NCBI GenBank assembly: GCA_033032175.1
Contig: CM065318.1
Location: 8,432,001-8,496,000, forward strand
Length of the DNA stretch: 64,000 bases
Direction: 5' to 3'
Source: Saturnia japonica
Lineage: Eukaryota; Arthropoda; Insecta; Lepidoptera; Saturniidae
The position numbers were made by a program, and so were the translations under genes. Numbering within the stretch: position 1 is the first letter of the stretch; every line of letters begins with the position of its first letter. A model generated the notes under the pieces. The model saw only the letters and a program-made list of their open reading frames with translations. It was not told the DNA's origin and searched no databases. Positions 55,552 to 64,000 of this stretch are shown one piece after another.

Positions 55552-56854
55552 CAAGGTGTCCAGAAAGGGTATCGGGTATTTGTTTTCGCGCCATATTCGA
55601 AACGGGGCGTCTAAAAGGTGCGGGGAGGGGTTCGTGGCGTCCGCCATTTTGTGGAGTTTTAGTCACGATGGAACAGTACTCGAGGACGCATCGCGCATTT
55701 TGCGTATGAGCGTATTATCGTAATGGTGATTCAATAGTGACTGCTCAACGTCTCTATCGTGCGGAATATCGTACACGCCACGCGCCAAGTGACGATAGCA
55801 TTAGGAAATGGATCAAGATGTTCGAGAATACAGGTGCGACAGTTAAAATTCAAAACTCTGGTCGTCCTCGTTCAGTTCGCGATGAAGAAACAATTGAAGA
55901 AGTTGAGGCGTTGGTTCGTCAAAATCCGTCTTTATCCATCCGAAAGCGAAGCCAAGCGATGAACATCAAAAAATCGTCTTTACATTCGATTTTAAAGAAA
56001 GACTTACATCTAAAAGCCTATAAAATTCAATTGGTTCAAGAATTGAAGGATACGGACTATGCTAATCGACTGAATTTTGCGAACGAAATGCTGCAGCGAT
56101 TTAACAACTTTAACAACATACTGTTCAGTGACGAAGCAAATTTTCACCTGAATGGTCATGTTAATAAGCAGAATTGTCGCTAATGGGCAGTGGAGAATCC
56201 GAGACGAAAGCAAGAACGACCCCTGCATAGCCCAAAGGTCGTTGTTTGGGCCGCTATGTCTGCTAAAGGCATAATTGGTCCTTATTTTCATGAAGATCAA
56301 CGAGGCCGAGCAATTAATGTGAATAGTGACCGTTATTGCGATATGTTGCGAAATTTTTTGGTCCCAGAGTTGCAGGAGTTTGCAGGTTTCAACTCAAGAA
56401 CGTGGTTCCAGTAAGATGGGGCCACTTGCCATACCTCAAATGTCTCAATGGAAGTTGTTAACGAATTATTCCCTAATAAAGTCATTTCGCGAAGGGGTAA
56501 CATCAACTGGCCTCCCAGAAGCCCCGATCTTAGTCCGCTTGACTATTTTGCATGGGGATACCTTAAAAGTAAGGTTTATCAAAACAATCCGACGAATCTA
56601 ACCCAGTTAAAGCAAAACATCAGGTCAGAAATGGCAGCAATATCGATAGCTATGTGTCAACGTGTTATCGCCAATCTTCGTTTCCGTTTAGAAGAGTGCC
56701 TGCAACGTAACGGTCATCATTTGGATAACATCATCTTTTCCAAATAATTCTCCAATTCATATGCTAATAATAAACAATAAACTTTTTTATTGCATACAAA
56801 TAATTTTTGTTTCATTGAACTTACAAATACCCGATACCCTTTCTGGACACCTTG
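55552..56854 (+). mobile_element. DD41D (rosa-like) mariner-type element
   Basis: 1303 bp with 32-bp terminal inverted repeats that match perfectly (55552-55583 and 56823-56854; outer bases CAAGGTGTCCAGAAAGGGTA). TA flanks both sides (55550-55551 and 56855-56856), the normal Tc1/mariner target duplication. A single transposase frame fills the element. Confidence 0.93.
55668..56747 (+). pseudogene. DD41D transposase with three stop codons
   Basis: One frame from ATG 55668 to TAA 56745, 359 codons, with no frameshift, but stops at 55707 (TGA), 56181 (TAA) and 56412 (TAA). The N-terminal helix-turn-helix region includes YRTRHAPSDDSIRKWI and GRPRSVRDEETIEEVEALV. Catalytic residues: Asp in FSDEANFHL, Asp in the DGATCHTS block just after the third stop, and Asp in WPPRSPDLSPLDYF; 41 residues separate the last two. 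It would cut and paste the element at TA sites if intact. No in-frame Met rescue spans all catalytic residues. Confidence 0.92.
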
Positions 56855-57544
56855 TATAAAAATATAGGAGCATTTATAAATTATTTAGAACCATTTTATT
56901 GAAATTCAATACAGGTTATCCTAGTTTGGTGTAGTTGGAGACATTGTTTTGCAGCTTTTCTTTTTGTAAATTAACTTTTTGATTATTTTTAAACTTGACA
57001 TTGGCAAAATTACCTACATAAGCAGAAAGCCAAAATAAAAATATTAAAAAAAACTTAATGTCTTTAATAAGTACCTACTTGAAAACAAATCATAACAATA
57101 ATCTTACTTTTTGATATTGGTGCTTGCGTTCCTTCTGTGTTTTAAAATAAACATAATTTATACTATAAAGGAATTTCTTATAAATTAAGTATTAAGATCT
57201 CTTTCCTCTCTTAAAATTAAATGGCATAAGGATATCAATCAAAATCCAGCATTTATTAAGACTCGTTCCTTTATATAATAATCCTATCAATAAATATTTA
57301 CTAACAGTAGAAAATTTTCACTTAATCTCTTTTGTTTTTATGAAAGAATGAATGAATACTTTATTGCATTTTTCAGTTCATAGTTCGTATACTGGTGAGC
57401 AGAACTCTATAAAGCATTTTATCCAATTAACCAGGAGTGATAATTGTTTATTTTTGTTAGTATTTTCATTTTTCTTCTAAATTATCTGCTAATTAGTAAT
57501 GTAAAAGTAACATTTTTTAGAAAATAAGAACATTAAAAAAAATA
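56855..57544. other. AT-rich stretch, no gene seen
   Basis: GAATGAATGAATACTTTATT near 57347 resembles a LINE tail; nothing else. Confidence 0.3.
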
Positions 57545-58105
57545 AGAAAACCAACTTCAATGATTTTGAGGAGTTTTCTGGTGTATCTTCGAAGTCGAAG
57601 ATCCATTGCTAATGTAATTGAGGTATGATCCCCTTTCCAACAGAAAAAGAATCATCTAAATAATTTCATAAACAAAGAATTTATGCCAGAACATACATAA
57701 AAACAATCTTCTTGTTCTTCTTCTTCCTAACCTGGCAACCGGTCCTCTTTAATGAAGACCATTACTACCATTATCGAGTGAGTTATAGTTTCATGTGTTA
57801 TGACGATTCAGTATCCTAATAAGATAGTGGCTCCCTTGTTAGAACTTTCTAGGAAGTTTTTGTGGGATCTCAGAATGAATGTTTTCAGCTTATATTTGTA
57901 ATCAACTGCACTTATGCACAAAAACCAAACTATATCACGCAAAACGCCACCAATATTACATAAAATAGGCTCAAAAACCTAAGTTAGTTAATTAAAAATA
58001 AAAACCACTACATGTCAATTCAAGATCTTGCAAAAACTCCTAAAAAAAAACAATCGAATTGAGAAGGAACCTCATTCTTTTTTGAAGTCGGTTAGTTATA
58101 AAGCA
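57545..58105. repeat. AACCGACTTCAAA-class repeat
   Basis: The left end AAAACCAACTTCAATGATTT and the right end TTTTTTGAAGTCGGTTAG form the inverted ends of a common lepidopteran repeat. The interior pairs with 55130-55340. No ORF. Confidence 0.6.
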
Positions 58106-58761
58106 AAGGAACTTTTCTTAGAACGTAAATAATATTTTAAAAAGACTTCTTTGTGTAAGTGTTACCTACCTATCTACAATAGACAATTTTCCCTTTTTGG
58201 TTTATTCTAATGGAAAATCATCATAGAGTAATAAAGTCCGCTCACTCTATACCAAATTCATAATTCTATAGAAATCGTTAACTGTATTTTTGAGTAAAAA
58301 TGTATAAAATATTACGTATCAAGTTTCAATATCTTTTTGGTTTTGAAACTAAACTCACGTCACGTCTACCCAGCTAAAGTGTCTGCCATGGCGTACCCGC
58401 CATCTTGGAACGTGATCCTTTCGCGAGCATACTCGTTGAGCTTCCCTATTTTATACGCCACCTATTTTATTCAACAAAATAGCATATCCAATTTATTGGA
58501 AGGCATGTAAAGAGGTTATTGTTGGATGCTTGAATTAAGCTTTCGTTTTATTTAACTACAAGGTCGTGAGAACAAAATTTTTTTTAATTATTTTTGTTGA
58601 ACATCTAATGCGTTGGGTCAGACCGGTTGTTGGACCCAATGTTGGCGAATGTTGGCGTGGCAACACTTTCTCCAACGTTGACGGTGCCGCGGTGTTGAGC
58701 CGAATTCGTTTTTGTAATAGACAGACTGGATCACTACAAAGTTTCATGTTAAACATGGATT
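58106..58761. other. No gene seen
   Basis: A CpG-rich patch at 58360-58420 (CTCACGTCACGTCTACCC ... GCCATGGCGTACCCGCCATC) carries a GCCATCTTGG motif. Overlapping frames on both strands at 58556-58766 have no recognised content. Confidence 0.3.
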
Positions 58762-58900
58762 ATTAAAAGCGGTTGGTAGGGATCGTGACCACCATACACA
58801 TAGTAATAAAATAAACATCTTCACAGTGGCTTTCGTTTGGTTTGTCGTGTTTCGGGACGGATCACCCGGTGTATTTATTTATCAGGTACACACAGTCAGT
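58762..58900 (+). repeat. GGTGGTAGGGATCGCG-family repeat
   Basis: GGTTGGTAGGGATCGTGACC then ACCATACACATAG, CACAGTGGCTTTCGTTTGGT, TTGTCGTGTTTCGGGACGG. Confidence 0.65.
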
Positions 58901-59769
58901 CAACCAATCACTTCTTTACGTAATGCATATTCAAAGACAATCGTACTTAAGGAGTAAACTCTAATCGTGCGTCACAGAGCTGACACACACACAAACTTCT
59001 TTTTTAAAATATTCACTAAGATATTTCACATCTGCCAGGTGTCCCGTGACGGCCACCTTTTTTATTTTAAGTAATAGTTACTTTAATGAGTTAAAGTTAA
59101 AGTAAATTAAAGTTTTTGGCGGGATCTTGAAATTTTATGAGGTGGTATTTGTTTTAATTATGTTATTTGTCCCTATATTATGTAATTTTGACGGTATTTT
59201 ACGTGATATTGGTTATTGTGCACAAGTGATGTGCATTATAAATAATAAATGGTAACATACATTTTAGGTTACCACAATAACTCCCAGGAAAGTTTTAAGA
59301 AGGGACCGCAATCTTTTCAAAGCTATGTTTGACTATTGCAAGATAATTGGAAAAATATTGTATACATACACGTGACTTTGGCAGAATTGAGCAAGAACAC
59401 ACAGCTGTTGCTATTAAGTAAAAAGAAGAAGTATATAAAAATAAAATTTAATATTCTATGTTATAGACTTTCTTATTTAAAATGCAAACTTAATCAATGT
59501 AATACTTAGTTATTTCAAGAATCTTATAGGATATTAAATTAGTATAACTTTTGCTTTTGACACTTCCACGACTTCTGAGTCTCAACGTACTCCAGTTTAG
59601 TTTTGAATTAATTAATTTGCTTCAATTCATCACTCAGCCAAGCTCTGCAGATTGGTTGCTTAATTTTAATGCAAATTATTGTTTTAATTATTTAAGTTTA
59701 TTGTGAATAATTTAAACCAGATCATTAGATACTTGTTTGTTATATTCGATTAACAGATTTGATTTATTT
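58901..59769. other. AT-rich stretch, no gene seen
   Basis: Nothing supported. Confidence 0.3.
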
Positions 59770-60120
59770 TTTATCGTAGAGCTTGGCAAAGTGACTACAC
59801 TGTACCTGATGGTGAGCACTGTGCAATCCAATAACATCGGCGACTACCGTGGTATCTACAATCCATCACCAGTCGTCGCTGTCATACCAGCCTGCTCAAA
59901 TATCTTTGAAGGACTATATCTTTTATTTGAAGGACTCCATGTTGTAGGAAAGAGGGAACATACTGGCCGGAAGACAGTTCCACAGCTTCACAGTACGGCA
60001 AATAATAAGACGAAGAGAACATTTTTGTTCTTGCCTAGATGGAGGTCACCGTGAAGGTATAGCTTCGGAGCTCAGCGCTTGTGTGTCTGTTATGAAAGGG
60101 AGAAGAGTGGAACAATAAAA
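59770..60120 (-). mobile_element. CR1-like LINE fragment, antisense
   Basis: GGCAAAGTGACTACACTGTA, 'CCTGATGGTGAGCACTGTGC', 'GGCGACTACCGTGG', CTGGCCGGAAGACAGTTCCA and 'AGCTTCACAGTACGGCA' follow the order typical of the complement of a LINE ORF2 C-terminus in moths. The longest copy of this set (others at 2404, 45105, 51725, 61425). The plus frame at 59737-60054 is a shadow. Confidence 0.55.
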
Positions 60121-61424
60121 CATAAGGAACGCAAAAACATTTACAACAAAATATTTTACAGGTAAAAAGCAATAAATACATCGGTTGTAAAAATAAAGAT
60201 GTAACAGTCTCTATAACATAGTAAAAAAAAAAAACAAAAACAAAGTTCTATCAAAGCTTAAAACAAGTAATAAGAAAATGAAATTATATTAAAATTTCAT
60301 CACACTTTTATATATAATACAAGCATTATTCACCCAAAACAAATATCTACTGATACTGTATAGTGTTCATCGCATTATGTCCCCGGTTCTAAAAAGGGTA
60401 CAGGATAATAAATTATTTCCAGCCAAGGATGCTGATTTATGATCTTAGCAAATCAGATTTTTCTGGTGTGAGCATACATACTTTGGAATAATTTATAACA
60501 ATAAAAAGATTTTTCTACATGGGCATTATAATTAACTACAAAATAGAAAATTACTTTGTTTCTTTTCTCAAGATCCTAAATATCATGACTTCTTTATCGA
60601 CAGCAAATACAAGCAAACAGGCAGACACAGAGAAAGAAACTAATTATTAACCGTAAAATAAAAGTACGTATAAGTAATTATTTATTAAAATTCTACGCGG
60701 GTAAAACGTTGGACGATTATTTGTTGATGATGTCGACGATGATTATTTCTTTGTTAGTTGAATGCTTAAAATTTTGTTCATCGATAGGAACATAAGTAGG
60801 TAAGTTCTAATATTGTATTTAACTTCACATTTTTGTCTAATGGACGATTTTAAACCTTATTGATCGACAAGTTTGACTTTTCTTTTCATAGTGTCATAGA
60901 GTCAAATCAAAAAACTAATTTAAGTGCATACATAATAATTACATACACAATATTTGAATTAAAAATGCTAACGTTTTATTGCTAAATGCTTGTATTAAAT
61001 TTTTTTTAAATAATTGCCTGACTAACATATATAAAAATGAAACTTGAGACTGTGAGTGAGATTAAGTATTTTTTTTATTTAAGAGCTTTAAAACGTCTAT
61101 AAGATAATACTCCCGCCGGGAAGTGTCTGGAAGTATTAATGACTGATTTTTAACGATATTTTGTAACATATACGTAAAAATAAGCTTTCAGAATTTAAGT
61201 GAGGTGAGTAGCGTCTTTACGTAGGTACTTTGATTACCTGATACCTGGAAAATGGCCGCCTGACCAAGGTAGCCGGTATCTTACACATTTTTTTCATCAG
61301 AAAATAAGTGACCTCTGCTGACCCTGGGATCTTGCTCTATTATATACAGTATGTAATTATTATCATAGTATGTCCCTTTAAAATCGATCACATTATGTAG
61401 GCGTTTCTCTAATTATTTTTTTAT
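60121..61424. other. AT-rich stretch, no gene seen
   Basis: 60694-60715 (CTACGCGGGTAAAACGTTGG) may be a worn CTAGCT-type end. Confidence 0.3.
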
Positions 61425-61510
61425 AGTACCACGGCAAATTGACTGTACTGTCCCTGATGGTAAACACAGTACAATCCTAACACAACGGTGACCACCGAGA
61501 GATCGTAATC
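61425..61510 (-). mobile_element. LINE fragment, antisense, short
   Basis: TAGTACCACGGCAAATTGAC, 'CTGATGGTAAACACAGTACA', 'ACGGTGACCACCGAG'; same family as 59770-60120. Confidence 0.5.
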
Positions 61511-61534
61511 AATCGACGGATAAAATTTAACTGG

Positions 61535-61680
61535 ATATACACAGGCTAATCTCGAAACGGGACACGCAAAAGCGAGTCATTACGACGGACTTTTCACCAC
61601 ATTCATGGTGGTCACGAGTCGTGACCCACTCGTACTGTACAGCCCTACCACCCCGTTATCGACAATTCCTCGTTCTTTAA
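61535..61680 (-). repeat. GGTGGTAGGGATCGCG-family repeat
   Basis: TCTCGAAACGGGACACGCAA, 'CATTCATGGTGGTCACGAGT' and 'CAGCCCTACCACCCCGTTAT' are the family blocks in reverse. Confidence 0.6.
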
Positions 61681-62009
61681 TCAGTAATTGTTTCCTCTCT
61701 ACTTTTACATAGTTCAAATTATTGAATAGTGTCAAAATACAAAAAAAAAAACTTAAACTATGAACTATAATATAGACAACTAGATCACAACTTTTTAATC
61801 CTTATTATGTTGTTTGAATGCCTAAAATAAATATGTTCACAGTATATTTTTTACAAATGTTCACATATTTTGATATACTTATTACGTATACAATTTGAGT
61901 AATAAATAAAAGCTCTGAAGTTTATCTTTTTTCACAATTCAATAAATACACTAAAATCAGATTTAATTGTTAATTTTCTTGTATTCGGTTATAGGTTAAC
62001 TCAACTACA
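61681..62009. other. AT-rich stretch, no gene seen
   Basis: Nothing supported. Confidence 0.3.
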
Positions 62010-62355
62010 TTATACCCTCAAAATTAAATTCACAGCGATTGGATTAACAATTGTAAGTGTCAACTCCGCTTGTTTGGTTAGTGGCACCCTTTTAATGATA
62101 TGCGTGGAACATATACAAAGATATAAGAGAGGTATGGTACAGATAAATTTCTTTGGAGATTTCTTTGTACTTGGGGCAGTCAAACTTACCCTAGAGAAGA
62201 CCGCAGCTAAATTACCTTTTGGGCTTCCAGAGGTTTTTGGGATAGGGGTGTTCGAGGTCAGCAACGCGCTAGTGATACCTGCATGCGTCCATAGGCTAAG
62301 ATAGCCGCCTACCATCAGGCGAGCCGTATGCTCGTTTGCCAGCTTTGTTATATAA
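62010..62355 (+). mobile_element. LINE/SINE 3' region
   Basis: Ends CCGCCTACCATCAGGCGAGC, CGTATGCTCGTTTGCCAGCT and a TTATATAAAAAAA tail, a 3' end I recognise as very frequent in Bombyx and other moths. Upstream 'GCGCTAGTGATACCTGCATG' and 'TTGGGGCAGTCAAACTTACC' belong to the same unit. Frames on both strands cross it but look accidental. Confidence 0.6.
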
Positions 62356-64000
62356 AAAAAACTATCTGGCTCCTAGAGTATATACAAATAATTTTGTAAT
62401 CTTCATTGGCATTACCTATTTTGTTTTGCGTTACTATTATAATTGAACTAATCTAATATTAAGACTTCTATACTACTATTGTAAACAGGTAGTTTGTATG
62501 TTTGTAAGAATAATTTCTGGAACGAACGAATCCGATTCTGAAAATTATTCCAATAATAGGCAGTTACATTATCCCTAAATGCTATCTTATTAAATTTTAT
62601 AATGTAATTAAAGTTATCGAAGAATATTTGATCGAAACCATAATTATGAATCCATAGCATGGAGTTTCCAATAGCCGCATGGCTAGCTAACAAGAAAAAA
62701 AATTGTCGTCGAGCACATATAAGTGTTTTCCGACAGCTGCACTTGAGAGCTAGTTCCCGTCTTGGCTTATCACATCACCACTTACAATTAGGTGAGATTG
62801 TAGTGAAACGTTAAAGTCACAATACAATATATTTAAAAAATGTTCAACTTTACACATGTAATTGAGGCCACGAGAACCAATGTGGTTTTAGTCTTATCTG
62901 CTTTTCCAGGTAAATTGATGTATTAACATATTAATAATCTAAATATCTACTTTTTCAAAATCATAATGGCTTAAAGTTATTAAATTCATGCTACCATTTA
63001 TGTTAGTATAACGTAAATAACTTGGCCATTATAGTTATGTAAAAGCACAATTTTAGATTAAGAATATGTCAACAGATGACATTATCGAAAAAAGCTAATA
63101 GGTCACTCTGGTTCTCGTGCTCCCAATTATTATGAATTAGTAAAAAGGCATTTAGCGTACTTCAGAAAAATACCTGTTTATGTTATGTAAAAAAAAAAAA
63201 AAAAAACCAAACTGTTTGTTTCACCACATTCTTAAACAACAGCCGGCACAGCATCGGTTTGTCTTTCATATTTCATGTTTTCGATCCAGTTTAATTAACT
63301 TCAGTTTAATGCTAATTAGTAAGCTTTTACAAATGGATCTGAGTAGTATTTACTTCTACTGGTTCAAATATAGACAATAAATTAAAATACATTTTGAATA
63401 ACAACTTCCATTTAAGTATGAGAAATAAACAGGCCAAGAAGACATTATAGAAATACCGAAAATACTACTTATTGTCTTTTTTAAATTTCTAAGATCTATA
63501 ATAATCTATTCTGCCTGTATATGCCTTTTTCAAATGTATGCAATTAAATAACTTGGTGTAAAAGATTAATTATACATTCAATCATTCATTAACTCTTAAA
63601 TAACGTCGTAAGAAATCTGTGTCAAAGTATATACTTGATAAAAGATGTTATATCATAATATTCAAAATAAACGTGGATCTATCTAAAAGCTCGTACGTAA
63701 CCAAAACAAAGACATCAACGCTCAACATAATCAAGTAAGCAATGTTAATCATTTAAAGTTATTTAAAAGAGTAATCTCGTTTAAAAATAAATTGATAATT
63801 ATAATTATTAGAAATTATGTTTCAGCTAATATTTTTTCATATAAATAAATCCTACCAATCCATTTTATACATATTACTAAAATTACAAAATACGTCAAAG
63901 ATGTACAGAATGCTCAAGTTGTTTAAAAATTTAATACAACAATTGGAACTTTTCAGGGAATAGGGCAGACATTTTTTTAAATAACTGAGATATTTTTTTT
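62356..64000. other. AT-rich stretch to the window end
   Basis: 62455-62590 has TTGTATGTTTGTAAGAATAA, an interior block of CTAGCT-class repeats. A run of about 17 A lies at 63189. No exon or RNA gene supported. Confidence 0.35.

Noticed and set aside
56010..56300. 96-codon minus-strand frame
   Set aside because: Shadow of the DD41D transposase.
62010..62315. Open frames on both strands
   Set aside because: They lie inside a common LINE/SINE 3' region; no protein family fits.

Overview
The window looks like intergenic or intronic DNA from a moth or butterfly (Lepidoptera). It is AT-rich and has no long intact host gene. It is full of insect transposable elements, including several short repeat families I recognise from lepidopteran genomes: the 'CTAGCTGTGCCC(GCGG)' repeat ends, the 'GGGTTTCGTA ... 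CCGACTCGCACTTGG' repeat, the 'AACCGACTTCAAA' repeat, tRNA-derived SINEs, RTE-like and CR1-like LINE tails, mariners and a BEL/Pao element. Species cannot be given from sequence alone.

Layout. 1-3525: simple intergenic DNA with a SINE, a LINE fragment and one uncharacterised 58-codon ORF. 3530-11790: the main structure, a 5'-truncated LINE on the + strand split by a complete BEL/Pao LTR retrotransposon on the - strand (5238-11177). The BEL element has 181-bp LTRs differing at one base and a 5-bp target duplication (GAATG). Its gag-pol carries every expected domain but is broken by four in-frame stops and two frameshifts. 12340-13830: two foldback inverted repeats, one with arms of about 300 bp. 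14400-19410: dispersed repeats, a CR1-like LINE C-terminus (-) and two RTE-like LINE C-termini. 19411-23360: mostly plain AT-rich DNA with repeat ends, an isolated mariner terminus and a candidate terminal exon. 23365-25080: a small LTR-retrotransposon remnant (143/147-bp LTRs, near-perfect target duplication) whose interior carries coding-like segments I do not recognise. 26420-30455: a 1.2-1.4 kb block present twice, short tandem units and a Jockey-like LINE fragment. 31745-37820: another RTE fragment, a tRNA-derived SINE and possible regulatory palindromes. 38442-39679: a mariner of DD34D type with terminal repeats. 43321-48790: mixed repeats, a candidate terminal exon and a candidate TATA promoter. 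50200-50870: a diverged tandem repeat. 51280-54280: two mariner fossils and a LINE C-terminus. 55552-56854: a second mariner-type element, DD41D (rosa-like), with perfect 32-bp terminal repeats and a transposase frame broken only by stop codons. 57545-64000: repeats and plain AT-rich DNA.

No genes here form an operon or pathway; the content is a record of insertion, nesting and decay. None of the transposase or polymerase frames is intact, so I would not expect autonomous activity from any element in the window. The least explained parts are the interior and 3' flank of the 23.4-25.3 kb LTR remnant, the terminal-exon-like segments at 20858 and 45783, the small ORFs at 448 and 37657, and the repeated palindromic family with core GGTGGTAGGGATCGCG. 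I did not find a clear new biological system.
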